Assembly: GCA_013152435.1 (NCBI GenBank) | Contig: JAADGJ010000077.1 | Span: 23,329-78,583, forward strand | Direction of reading: 5' to 3' | Source of the DNA: Chloroflexota bacterium | GTDB taxonomy: Bacteria > Chloroflexota > Anaerolineae > DUEN01 | DNA length: 55,255 nucleotides | In this document: positions 25,748 through 33,640 of the stretch, in pieces | Layout of the letters: every line of letters starts with the position of its first letter | How positions within the stretch are numbered: the first letter of the stretch is position 1 | Position numbers and translations under genes: made by a program | The notes under the pieces: model-generated | What the model was told of the DNA's origin: nothing | What the model saw: the letters and a program-made list of their open reading frames with translations, nothing else | Databases searched by the model: none

Positions 25748-26701
25748 ATGCGGGCGTTGGTGTTCGACGGCGAACGGTTGCGATACCGGACGGACTATCC
25801 ACGGCCCGAGCTGCCGCCGGGCGAGGCGCTGGTGCGGGTGCGGATGGCGGGCATCTGCGGCACCGATCTGGAGATCACGCGGGGATACATGGGCTTTCGG
25901 GGCGTCCCCGGACACGAGTTCGTGGGCGTGGTGGAGGAGGCGCCGGATGCCGCATGGGTGGGGCGGCGCGTGGTGGGCGAGATCAACGCGGCCTGTGGCG
26001 AGTGCCCGACCTGTCGGGCCGGCCGGCCGACCCATTGTCCCAACCGCACGACCCTGGGCATCGACCGGCGGGATGGGGCCTTCGCCGAGTTCCTGTGCCT
26101 GCCGCTGACGAATCTGCACCCTGTGCCGGATCACGTCCCGGACGAGGCGGCCGTCTTCACCGAGCCGCTGGCAGCCGCGCTGCAGATCCTGGAGCAGGTA
26201 CACGTGCGCCCCACCGATCGGGTGGCGGTCCTGGGGGCGGGGCGGTTGGGCCAGCTGATCGCCCGGGTGCTGCGATTGACGGGGTGCGAGCTGGTGGTCT
26301 GGGGACGGCATGAGGGCAAGCTGGACCGCCTCCGTGCGCTGGGGATCGAGGCTCGGGGGGATAGCGTGTATCCGGAGGCCTGGGCGGATGTGGTGGTGGA
26401 GGTGACGGGTAGCCCGACGGGGTTCGCGGCCGCCCGGCGCATGGTGCGGCCGCGAGGCACCCTGGTGCTCAAGAGCACGTATCGCGGCAGCCTGGAGGCG
26501 GACTTCACCGGATTGGTCGTCGACGAGATCACGCTGGTGGGGTCCCGATGCGGGCCCTTTCCCCCGGCGTTGCGGCTCCTGGCCAGCGGTTTGGTGCCTG
26601 TGGCCGATCTGGTGGAAGCGTGCTATCCCTTGGAGGAGGGGGAGGCTGCCTTTGAGCACGCCGCCCGGCCGGGCGTTCTGAAGGTGCTCGTGCAGGGATA
26701 G
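25748..26701 (+). CDS. Zinc-dependent alcohol dehydrogenase (MDR family)
   Basis: A 317-residue medium-chain dehydrogenase. The catalytic zinc ligands are Cys37 (GICGTDLE) and the GHE pair His56/Glu57. The structural zinc lobe has Cys83, Cys86, Cys89 and Cys97. The Rossmann loop VLGAGRLGQLIA is in the middle. The closest type is sorbitol/threonine dehydrogenase-like enzymes that oxidise polyols or sugars; the substrate is not determined. The ATG at 25748 follows AGAGGAGGTGG. A hairpin follows the stop. No neighbour gives a pathway. Confidence 0.88.
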   Translation: MRALVFDGERLRYRTDYPRPELPPGEALVRVRMAGICGTDLEITRGYMGFRGVPGHEFVGVVEEAPDAAWVGRRVVGEINAACGECPTCRAGRPTHCPNRTTLGIDRRDGAFAEFLCLPLTNLHPVPDHVPDEAAVFTEPLAAALQILEQVHVRPTDRVAVLGAGRLGQLIARVLRLTGCELVVWGRHEGKLDRLRALGIEARGDSVYPEAWADVVVEVTGSPTGFAAARRMVRPRGTLVLKSTYRGSLEADFTGLVVDEITLVGSRCGPFPPALRLLASGLVPVADLVEACYPLEEGEAAFEHAARPGVLKVLVQG

Positions 26702-26721
26702 GGGCACGGTGGCGCTTCGTC

Positions 26722-26754
26722 CCGCCGGAGAAGGCCATTCTCTCGCTCCGGCGG
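26722..26754 (+). terminator. Hairpin after the alcohol dehydrogenase gene
   Basis: A 9-bp stem, CCGCCGGAG / CTCCGGCGG, with a 15-nt loop, 21 bp after the stop. The trailing sequence TCTCCCTTG is only mildly U-rich. Confidence 0.6.
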
Positions 26755-26827
26755 TCTCCCTTGTGGGCGTTGCCGGAATAGGGGCCATTCATGCGGTCTG
26801 AGGGAAATCGTCGCCGCGTCGCCACAT

Positions 26828-26856
26828 TTGACAAACCCGGGTGGGTACAGTATCAT
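26828..26856 (+). promoter_or_regulatory. Strong promoter of the lipoprotein gene
   Basis: A perfect TTGACA, 17 bp, then TATCAT. The expected transcript start near 26863 excludes the ATG at 26855 and favours a start at 26867 (almost leaderless) or 26891. Confidence 0.8.
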
Positions 26857-26866
26857 GCCGCGCACC

Positions 26867-27418
26867 ATGACACTTTATAAGAACAAGAAGATGTGGGCGC
26901 GTCGTGACGTAGGTGTGCTGATCGTCGTGGCCCTGTTGATGATCGGGTGCCAATCGAACGTTCAGGTGAACCAGCACCCGCTGCCCGATTCCGTATCCCA
27001 GGCCATGGCGACGCCTGTGGCGCCATCTCAGGGTGTGGCGCTCCTGGCCGTCGACTTCGATCCACCATTGGACCATCTTGAGCTGGTCGCCGGCCGGGGG
27101 GTGACCCTGATGGTGGCCGTTCAGAATCTCGGATCTCGTGTCGCTCGACATATCCCGGTTACGGCCCGCCTGTTTGACGGGGACGCTCCGGAGGATCACC
27201 CGGTCCTGTTGTTGGAGTCCACCGCGTTTCTGGATCAGGTCGAGCCGGATGAGATCGCCATCGTGCGGTTCGATCGGTTGACCGCGCTCCCGCTGCGCAC
27301 TCGCTACTATCTGCGTGTGGAAGTCGGGGGCGCTATGGGGGGACCGGGGCGTGGTCAGGTGTTCGAGATCACGATCGTGCCCACGCCGTCTGCCGTAGAG
27401 GCCGTTCCGTCGGAGTGA
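26867..27418 (+). CDS. Putative lipoprotein with a CARDB-like beta domain
   Basis: About 183 residues. A basic N-terminus and hydrophobic stretch (VGVLIVVALLMIGC) end in a lipobox, with the cysteine as the lipid anchor, so the protein should sit on the outside of the membrane. The mature part has an Ig-like pattern similar to CARDB domains (VAVQNLGSRVARHIPVTARLF, then LPLRTRYYLRVEV). The strong promoter places the transcript start only about 4 nt before the ATG at 26867. The ATG at 26891 (MWARRD) is an equally possible start with a short leader. No enzymatic motif is seen. It is monocistronic, with a hairpin before the convergent fmdB gene. Confidence 0.72.
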   Translation: MTLYKNKKMWARRDVGVLIVVALLMIGCQSNVQVNQHPLPDSVSQAMATPVAPSQGVALLAVDFDPPLDHLELVAGRGVTLMVAVQNLGSRVARHIPVTARLFDGDAPEDHPVLLLESTAFLDQVEPDEIAIVRFDRLTALPLRTRYYLRVEVGGAMGGPGRGQVFEITIVPTPSAVEAVPSE

Positions 27419-27630
27419 TCCGGCGGGATGCGAGGCTAACGGAGGGGGCGATCCCGCTTTCATTTGGGGATTGATTCTTTTGCGCGCCCTGGGATGGTAG
27501 CGCCCGGATAGGCATGGGAGATCGGGTTGCTCAGGTGTACCCGATCGTGTGGGGCGATCCGGGCGGTCTACAGGGCGAATTCATCGGGTGAGAGATCCTT
27601 CGTGATGAGGTGTGAGCAGCGGACAACGAA

Positions 27631-27660
27631 GACGGTCACGGGAAGGCTCCCGTGACCGTC
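27631..27660. terminator. Hairpin between the convergent lipoprotein and fmdB genes
   Basis: A 13-bp perfect stem, GACGGTCACGGGA / TCCCGTGACCGTC, with a 4-nt loop, followed by TCTCTTGCT. It probably serves one or both converging transcripts. Confidence 0.75.
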
Positions 27661-27728
27661 TCTCTTGCTGATGACCGGGACCCCCGGCTTCCTCGCGAGG
27701 GCCTTTCAGATCGTGTAAGCGGCGTGGA

Positions 27729-27971
27729 TCAGCGCACGCCGCAGGTGCTGCAAGCATGGGAGGTGCATGCGCTGCACCCGTTCCCGGAGCCGGCGATCAC
27801 GCGGCTCCCGCCGGAGCCGTCCTGGCTGATCGCGGCGAAGCGGGAGATCACCCGCCGGACCGTCATCTCATGGCAGGACGGGCACGCGACCGGTTCATCG
27901 GCCTGGCTGAAGGATCGTAACACCTCGAACGTTTTCTGACAACCTTCACAGTAATACTCGTACATTGGCAT
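27729..27971 (-). CDS. FmdB-family zinc ribbon protein
   Basis: An 80-residue protein beginning MPMYEYYCEGCQKTFEV, the hallmark of the FmdB/CxxC regulatory family. Cys8-x-x-Cys11 and Cys30-x-x-Cys33 form one zinc ribbon. Extra cysteines near the C-terminus (CSACTSHACSTC) may bind metal as well. The family was named after a regulator of a formamidase operon, but most members are of unknown function. GGAGGGGAGG before the ATG is a strong ribosome site. Its start codon overlaps, on the opposite strand, that of the carboxypeptidase gene. Confidence 0.88.
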   Translation of the reverse strand: MPMYEYYCEGCQKTFEVLRSFSQADEPVACPSCHEMTVRRVISRFAAISQDGSGGSRVIAGSGNGCSACTSHACSTCGVR

Positions 27972-29124
27972 GAGCGATTCCTCCCCTCCACGCGTTCGGA
28001 CGTATTTTACCGCCGCCGGTGGTCGGCGTCAAGGCGCTCGCCCGCTGCTCTGGCTGGCGCTCTGCGTGATGTGGGCGCTGGTCGGCTTCGGCCCGCCGGT
28101 GCTGACCAGCGGGGGGACGCCACCGAGCTGGCGGCTGTACCCCGACCAGGTGCGGGACCTGGTGGCCTCTCAGCGTATGCCCCCGATCACGGCGAGGGCG
28201 GCGCTGTTGGCTGACGCCCGGACGGGCGAGATCCTGCTGAGCTACAACGCCGACCAGCCGTTGCCCCCGGCCAGCACGACGAAGATGATGACGGCGCTGG
28301 TGACGTTGGAGCGCGCCCGGCCGGACGAGGTCGTGACCGTCCCCGCCGAGGCGCTGATCGGAAACGCCAGCATGGGGTTGCGGGCGGGGGAGCAGTTGAC
28401 CGTTGAGGATCTGCTGTACGGGCTGTTGATGGTGTCCGGCAACGATGCGGCGATGGCCCTGGCCTATCACGTGGGGGGCTCCCCGGAGGCCTTTGTGGCG
28501 TTGATGAATCAGAAGGCGGCCGAGATGGGGCTCTCCCATACCCATTTCGTCAACCCACATGGCCTGGATGCCCCCGATCATCTGGCCAGCGCCGCGGATC
28601 TGCTGGCCATCGCCCGGGCGGGATTGGAGAACGAGCTGTTCGCCCAGATCGTGGCCACGCCGCAGAAGCAGGTGGCGGGCCGATTGTTGATCAATCGGAA
28701 CGAGTTGCTAACCACCTATCCCGGAGCGGATGGCGTGAAGACGGGGACGACGGACGCCGCCGGGCAGTGCCTGGTCGCATCCGCAACCCGGGAGGGAGGC
28801 CGGGCGATCTCCATCGTCCTGGGCAGCCAGGATCGGTATGCGGATAGCCGGGCGCTCCTGGATCACTACTTCACCTATTATGGGTGGCGGCGGCTGGCCT
28901 TGTCGCAGAGCGGCCTGAACCGGGTGCACTGGCCCGATGGCCGGGTGCGGGAGCTGCGCGCCGATACGACGCCGGAGGTGTTTCTTCCCCGCTGGCAATG
29001 GCCGTTGGTGCGCGTTGTGCGTGTGCTCGACGCCGGTGCGCCGGGCGAGCGGGCCGGTCGAGCTATCTTTCGCGTGGGGCCGCGCGTTATCGCAGAGGTC
29101 CCATTACGCTGGCAGGAGCCTTGA
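27970..29124 (+). CDS. D-alanyl-D-alanine carboxypeptidase, family S11
   Basis: A penicillin-binding protein of the DacA type that trims the terminal D-Ala of peptidoglycan stem peptides. Of 384 residues, the nucleophile Ser102 lies in SxxK (ASTTK, Lys105), the second motif SGN is at 156-158, and KTG is at 257-259. A hydrophobic stretch at about 26-44 is the signal or anchor segment. A C-terminal beta domain follows (about 285-384). The ATG at 27970 has no ribosome site and shares bases with the fmdB ATG on the other strand. An alternative start inside the signal region (GTG ATG, residues 33-34) would spoil export, so 27970 is kept. Confidence 0.9.
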   Translation: MSDSSPPRVRTYFTAAGGRRQGARPLLWLALCVMWALVGFGPPVLTSGGTPPSWRLYPDQVRDLVASQRMPPITARAALLADARTGEILLSYNADQPLPPASTTKMMTALVTLERARPDEVVTVPAEALIGNASMGLRAGEQLTVEDLLYGLLMVSGNDAAMALAYHVGGSPEAFVALMNQKAAEMGLSHTHFVNPHGLDAPDHLASAADLLAIARAGLENELFAQIVATPQKQVAGRLLINRNELLTTYPGADGVKTGTTDAAGQCLVASATREGGRAISIVLGSQDRYADSRALLDHYFTYYGWRRLALSQSGLNRVHWPDGRVRELRADTTPEVFLPRWQWPLVRVVRVLDAGAPGERAGRAIFRVGPRVIAEVPLRWQEP

Positions 29125-29126
29125 AT

Positions 29127-29978
29127 ATGCCGCTTGAGCGTTTGCAGAAGGTCCTGGCACACGCGGGTGTGGCCTCCCGGAGGGCGTGCGAGGACCTGAT
29201 CCGACAGGGCCGGGTGGCCGTGAATGGCACCGTGGTGACCGAGCTGGGCACCAAGGTGGACCCATCGCGTGATCGCATCCTGGTGGATGGGGAGCCGATA
29301 CGCCCTCGTGAGACGCCTCGCTATCTTCTGCTACATAAGCCGGCGGGCTACCTGAGCGTGATGGAGGACCCGCGCGGCCGCCCCGACCTGGGCGATCTGG
29401 TGGATAGCTCGGAGCGGTTGTTCCCCGTCGGCCGCCTGGATATGGCCAGCGAGGGGTTGATGTTGCTGACCAATGACGGCGATCTGGCCAACCGGCTGAT
29501 GCACCCGCGTTATGAGCACGCCAAGACGTATCTCGTGTTGGTGCGTGGACAGCCGTCGGCCCGTGCGTTGTGGAAGCTGCGGCGCGGGGTGGAGCTAGAG
29601 GATGGGTGGACGAGGCCGGCTCGGGTGGAGGTAGTGCGGGGTTGGCCTCGTGAGCTGGTGGGGAATTGGTGGCATGACACGATGCCCCGGGAGGCTGGAC
29701 CGACGACGTGGTTGCGCATCACACTGCGCGAGGGGAGGAAACGGGAGATTCGGCGCATGTTGAGCGCGATCGGCCATCCGGTTGTGCGATTGATTCGCGT
29801 CGGCCTGGGCCCGTTGCGGCTGGGGAAGTTGCCGCCCGGGGAGTCCCGCCCTTTGACCGCTCACGAGCTGCGGTTGCTTCAGGCCCGTCGAGGGGCGCGC
29901 GTCGCCCCGCGTCAGGAGGATCGGAAGGGGCATGCGTCGCCGGCGGCGCGACGGAGACGGGGGAGGAAGAGGCGATGA
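29127..29978 (+). CDS. Ribosomal RNA pseudouridine synthase (RluB/RsuA family)
   Basis: A 283-residue pseudouridine synthase. It has an N-terminal S4 RNA-binding domain (residues 3-50, RLQKVLAHAGVASRRACEDLI) and a catalytic domain with GRLDMASEGLMLLTNDG (catalytic Asp105). A C-terminal Arg-rich tail (ARRRRGRKRR) is likely an RNA contact. RluB (23S) and RsuA (16S) types cannot be told apart here. CAGGAG lies 8 bp before the ATG, 2 bp after the carboxypeptidase stop. The stop overlaps the cmk ATG by 4 nt. The rluB-cmk order is common in bacteria. Confidence 0.92.
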   Translation: MPLERLQKVLAHAGVASRRACEDLIRQGRVAVNGTVVTELGTKVDPSRDRILVDGEPIRPRETPRYLLLHKPAGYLSVMEDPRGRPDLGDLVDSSERLFPVGRLDMASEGLMLLTNDGDLANRLMHPRYEHAKTYLVLVRGQPSARALWKLRRGVELEDGWTRPARVEVVRGWPRELVGNWWHDTMPREAGPTTWLRITLREGRKREIRRMLSAIGHPVVRLIRVGLGPLRLGKLPPGESRPLTAHELRLLQARRGARVAPRQEDRKGHASPAARRRRGRKRR

Positions 29979-30673
29979 CGCGGCCCTCCGTGATCGCGAT
30001 CGACGGCCCGGCGGCCTCGGGTAAGAGCACTTTGGGCCAGCGGTTAGCTCGGGCGTTGGGGTATCTCTATTTCGATACGGGCGTGATGTATCGGGCGGTG
30101 ACGTGGGCGGCCCTGTGTCGTGGCATCGATCCCGAGGATGAGGCCGCCGTGACCCGGCTGGCGGAGGAGGTGCATATCGACGTGGTGCCTCCCACGGTGG
30201 CGGACGGCCGGCAGTATACCGTGTTGTTGGACGGCCAGGACGTGACCTGGGACTTGCGTCGGCCGGAGGTGGACACCTGGGTGTCCCCGGTCTCGGCCTA
30301 CCCGGGCGTGCGAGCCGCGTTGACGGCGCAGCAGCGCCGTATCGCCGCCAGTGGCCGCGTGGTGATGGTGGGGCGGGACATCGGCACTGTGGTGCTGCCT
30401 CACGCCGATCTCAAGATCTACCTGGACGCCTCGCTGGAGGAGCGGGCACGGCGACGCTGTGAGGAGTTGCGGGCTCGCGGTCAGCCTGCTGACTACGAGG
30501 ATGTGTTGGCGTCCATGCGTCGTCGAGACGAGATCGATTCGCATCGGGCCACGGCTCCGTTGCGCCCTGCGCCCGATGCGATCATTGTGGATTCCACGGA
30601 TATGGATGTGGAGGAGACGTTGGAGCACGTGATGAAGTTGGTGGAGGCGTGGGATGACCACGACGGTAAATGA
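29975..30673 (+). CDS. cmk: Cytidylate kinase
   Basis: This enzyme phosphorylates CMP and dCMP with ATP. The 232-residue product has a Walker A loop IDGPAASGKST (Lys17), then YLYFDTGVMYRAVTWAAL, the CMP-site GRDIGTVVLPHADLKIYLDAS, and the lid region with RRRDEIDSHRATAPLRPAPDA. The ATGA overlap with the pseudouridine synthase gene fixes the start, preceded by GGGAGGAAGAGGCG. It overlaps the next gene plsC by 20 nt, so rluB-cmk-plsC form a tight operon. Confidence 0.95.
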   Translation: MTRPSVIAIDGPAASGKSTLGQRLARALGYLYFDTGVMYRAVTWAALCRGIDPEDEAAVTRLAEEVHIDVVPPTVADGRQYTVLLDGQDVTWDLRRPEVDTWVSPVSAYPGVRAALTAQQRRIAASGRVVMVGRDIGTVVLPHADLKIYLDASLEERARRRCEELRARGQPADYEDVLASMRRRDEIDSHRATAPLRPAPDAIIVDSTDMDVEETLEHVMKLVEAWDDHDGK

Positions 30674-31421
30674 GCGGGATGCCGGCCGGAAACGGGCGCA
30701 GCCCTCGTTTCGGGTACCGCTGGGGCGTCGGATCTGGGATCCTGTGTTGCACTTTCTGCTCTGGCTCTTCACGCGTGTCACCGTGGAGGGGGTGGAGAAC
30801 ATCCCCCCGACCGGTCCGCTGATCCTGATCCTCAATCACGTGCACTTTTTGGACCCGGTGGTGCTGGTGGCGCACGTGCCGCGGTACGCGGTGCCCATCG
30901 GCAAGGCGGAGGCGTTCGAATGGCCGGTGGTGGGGAAGCTCATGAAGTGGTATCGGGTGATCCCGATCCGTCGTGGGGAGCTGGACATGACGGCCATGCG
31001 TTGGGCGGATCGACTGTTGGCGGCCGGGCAGGCGTTGATCATCGCCCCGGAGGGGACGCGCAGCCGGACGGGGAAGCTTCAGCAGGGGAAGTCCGGAGCC
31101 GTCTTCTTCGCCCGTCGTCATGACCCGATCATCGTGCCGGTGGGGGTAACCGGGGCGACCGACTTCTCCGAGAACATCCGCCGGCTGCGTCGCACGCCCA
31201 TTCACGTCAAAATCGGCCGGCCGTTCAAGTTCCGCTGGCCGGCTTCCAGGCGGGTGGACCGGGAGACGATGCGGCAGATGACGGACGAGGCGATGTATCG
31301 GATCGCCGAGCTGTTGCCCCCGGAGATGCGTGGCGTGTATGCGGATCTCTCTCAGGCGACCACCGAGTACATCATCCCCATCGAGCCGACGTGGGCGCCC
31401 GCTCTTGAGGAGAGAAGATAG
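30654..31421 (+). CDS. plsC: 1-acyl-sn-glycerol-3-phosphate acyltransferase
   Basis: This enzyme adds the second acyl chain in phosphatidic acid synthesis at the membrane. The 255-residue protein has the HX4D catalytic motif (His62, Asp67 in NHVHFLDP), the RVIPIRRGELD block and the PEGTRS glycerophosphate site at 132-137, all in family order. A hydrophobic N-terminal helix (VLHFLLWLFTRVTV) anchors it. The start ATG lies 20 nt inside cmk, preceded by GGAGGCGTGGG. The C-terminal extension after about 215 is helical and not conserved in the basic domain. Confidence 0.92.
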   Translation: MTTTVNERDAGRKRAQPSFRVPLGRRIWDPVLHFLLWLFTRVTVEGVENIPPTGPLILILNHVHFLDPVVLVAHVPRYAVPIGKAEAFEWPVVGKLMKWYRVIPIRRGELDMTAMRWADRLLAAGQALIIAPEGTRSRTGKLQQGKSGAVFFARRHDPIIVPVGVTGATDFSENIRRLRRTPIHVKIGRPFKFRWPASRRVDRETMRQMTDEAMYRIAELLPPEMRGVYADLSQATTEYIIPIEPTWAPALEERR

Positions 31422-31470
31422 CAGGCGGGGGGCTCACTCACGCGGTTCGTTGATGTGCGTTATCCCCGGA

Positions 31471-31494
31471 TGCGGTGGCAGAAAGATCACCGCA
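31471..31494. terminator. Weak hairpin between convergent plsC and the dehydrogenase gene
   Basis: TGCGGTG / CACCGCA with a 10-nt loop; no U-tract. It is the only stem seen in the 106-bp convergent gap. Confidence 0.35.
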
Positions 31495-31527
31495 GGTGAT
31501 GCTTATCCGTTGTTCGCGTGCTCATTT

Positions 31528-32484
31528 TCAGCCCAATGGCACCGGATGTTGAGGCGTCCGGCCCTGGATGACCGCCAACACGTCGGTGACGGCGCCCATC
31601 GCCATGCGGAGGAGCGCCTCGTCCGTGTGAGCCGCCATGTGCGGGGTCACGACGACGTTGTCGAGCTGGAGAAGCGGGCTGTCGGGTGGTAACGGCTCTG
31701 GATCGAACACGTCCAGGCCGGCGCCGGCGATCCAGCCCTCTTGCAGAGCCCGGATCAGCGCCGCCTGGTCGACTACGGGGCCGCGGGAGGCGTTGGTCAG
31801 GAACGCTGTGGGCTTCATCCTCCGGAGGGCGCTCTCATCGATCAGGCCGTGTGTCTCGGGGAGCAACGGCACGTGCACCGACACGAAGTCCGCCGCCTCC
31901 AGGAGCTCGTCCAGGGGCACTCGCTGTGCATTTAGCCGGGCGGCCGCCTCCGAGTGCTCCACGACGTCGTAGTACAGCACCGGCATGGCCAGCGCGGCGT
32001 GGCATAGGGTCGCCACGCGCTGCCCGATGCGTCCAAAGCCGACGATCCCCAACGTCTTGCCGTGCAGCTCGTGGCCGGTCAGCCGGTAGCGCGCCTCCCA
32101 GTCCCCCGCCCGCAGCGCCTGATCGGCCTGCAGGATGCGCTTGGCCAGGATGATCATCATCCCCAGGCAGTGCTCGGCCACCGACTCGGTGTTCGCGTCG
32201 GGGGTGTTCACCACCACGATGCCGAGCTCGGCGGCCGCCCGGCAGTCGATATGATCGAGGCCCACGCCGTGCCGGCCGATCACCTTGAGGCGGGGCGCGG
32301 CCTCCATGAGGCGACGACTCACCCGGCCTCGGGCACGGACGATGATCCCATCCACATCCGCCACGGCCCGGATCAGATCGTCCTCGTCCAGGCTATCCGC
32401 CATCCTCACCTCGGCTCGCTCGCTCAGGTAAGCCAGCGCCTTCGGATGGATCGGCTCATACAACAGTACAACCGGCTTGCTCAC
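31528..32484 (-). CDS. D-2-hydroxyacid dehydrogenase, phosphoglycerate dehydrogenase-like
   Basis: A 318-residue NAD-dependent 2-hydroxyacid dehydrogenase. The Rossmann loop is at 149-154 (GFGRIG). The catalytic triad is Arg234 (NASRGPVVD), Glu263 (DPEPLP) and His282 (TPHMAAHT). It lacks the C-terminal ACT/ASB domains of full SerA, so hydroxypyruvate or glyoxylate reductase activity is equally possible. GGGAGGAGG precedes the GTG at 32484. The longer frame that starts at 32547 is an artefact running into repeat element D. Confidence 0.88.
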   Translation of the reverse strand: MSKPVVLLYEPIHPKALAYLSERAEVRMADSLDEDDLIRAVADVDGIIVRARGRVSRRLMEAAPRLKVIGRHGVGLDHIDCRAAAELGIVVVNTPDANTESVAEHCLGMMIILAKRILQADQALRAGDWEARYRLTGHELHGKTLGIVGFGRIGQRVATLCHAALAMPVLYYDVVEHSEAAARLNAQRVPLDELLEAADFVSVHVPLLPETHGLIDESALRRMKPTAFLTNASRGPVVDQAALIRALQEGWIAGAGLDVFDPEPLPPDSPLLQLDNVVVTPHMAAHTDEALLRMAMGAVTDVLAVIQGRTPQHPVPLG

Positions 32485-32519
32485 GGATACCTCCTCCCGA
32501 TCTCCAACTCTCGATCCCC

Positions 32520-32781
32520 TAGAGCGTGTCTGAAAATTTACCGGCAAGGTGTCTGAGGGCCTCCCTCAACGACCAGCTCCACAGGGGGAGGTGTGGAGGG
32601 GGCCTCCCCTCCACGGAAAACCCCACTTTTCCGGCCTGCACCTGCCTTTCTCGGCCCTTTCCGAAGGGCCCGGGCCGAGGCCGGGCGGGTCGAAGGCGGG
32701 AGAATGTCTTTTTCCGGAGGGGCGGAGCCCCTCCGGGCCTCTCCACAGCAGAAGCAATGGCATTTCTCAGACACACTCTTA
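32520..32781 (-). repeat. Intergenic inverted-repeat element, copy D (long type, MITE-like)
   Basis: A complete long copy, bounded by TA on both sides. The left end is TAGAGCGTGTCTGAAAATTTA; the right end on the other strand is TAAGAGTGTGTCTGAGAAATG. Inside, an extra TGTCTGAG copy follows at 32551-32558. GGAGGGGGCCTCCCCTCC, CCTTTCCGAAGGG and CCGGAGGGGCGGAGCCCCTCCGG form three hairpins. Its right end overlaps the stop codon of the permease gene at 32779. The opposite end adjoins the dehydrogenase ribosome site. Confidence 0.9.
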
Positions 32782-33627
32782 GTACTTCAAAGCCCCTTCC
32801 GTCAGTCCCTTGATAATGTACTTCTGCGCCAGCAGGAAGAACGTCAGGCTGGGGACGACGGCATAGATGCCTGCGGCGCACATGCGATTCCAGTACGTCA
32901 CCTCGTCTCCCACGAAGTAATACAGGCCGACGGTGATCGGCTTCAGCTCGTCGTAATGGATGAACAGGTAGGGCGCGAAGAACTCGTTCCATGCCCACAG
33001 GAATGCGACCACGGAGATGGCGCCCACGCTGCCCGCGGTGATCGGCAGCACCACTCGGAAGATCGTGCCCGTCCTCGTGCAGCCATCCACGATGGCGGCG
33101 TCGATCAGATCACGGGGAAAGGCATCGAAGAACCCCTTCAGGAGCCACACCACCAGGGGGTAGCTCAAGTAGATCAGGTACAGGATCACGGCGAGCCGGG
33201 TGTTCAGCAGCCCTAGCTTTCGCATGATCAGATAGTATGGGAGCAGCATCGCCAGAGGGGGGATCGTGCGCGTGAACAGGAAGAGCCCCAAGATCAGGTT
33301 GCTGCCCTGGTAGGGATACTGGCTGAGCGCATAAGCCGTGAAGACGCTCGCGACCACGATGATCACCGTCGCCGTCAAACAGGCGATCAGGGAGTTCTTC
33401 AGGTACGTCGGGATAGGGGCTTCAAACCACGTGAATCTCATGGTCTCGAGGGTGAAATCCTTCGGAAAGTAGGTGGGTGGGCTCATGAAGGTCTCGGGAA
33501 GCGTCTTGAACGCGGACAGGACCATCCATATGAACGGGGATACCATAAAGAGGGAGATCACACCGAGCACGACATAAGGGGTCGCTGGGTGATCGATCAC
33601 CTTCAGCAGGAGGTCTCTGACTTTCAT
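32779..33627 (-). CDS. Carbohydrate ABC transporter permease, MalG type
   Basis: A 282-residue inner-membrane permease with six hydrophobic segments. The cytoplasmic EAA loop (IDAAIVDGCTRTGTIFRVVLPIT) contacts the ATPase. It pairs with the MalF-type permease 13 bp upstream and the binding protein before that. Its TAA stop lies in the first bases of element D (TACTAAGAG), so the original 3' end of the gene may have been altered by the insertion; the protein still ends in the usual place (LTEGALKY). No ATPase is encoded here, so a shared MsmK/UgpC-type ATPase is expected elsewhere. Confidence 0.92.
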   Translation of the reverse strand: MKVRDLLLKVIDHPATPYVVLGVISLFMVSPFIWMVLSAFKTLPETFMSPPTYFPKDFTLETMRFTWFEAPIPTYLKNSLIACLTATVIIVVASVFTAYALSQYPYQGSNLILGLFLFTRTIPPLAMLLPYYLIMRKLGLLNTRLAVILYLIYLSYPLVVWLLKGFFDAFPRDLIDAAIVDGCTRTGTIFRVVLPITAGSVGAISVVAFLWAWNEFFAPYLFIHYDELKPITVGLYYFVGDEVTYWNRMCAAGIYAVVPSLTFFLLAQKYIIKGLTEGALKY

Positions 33628-33640
33628 GCGGTTGCTCCCC

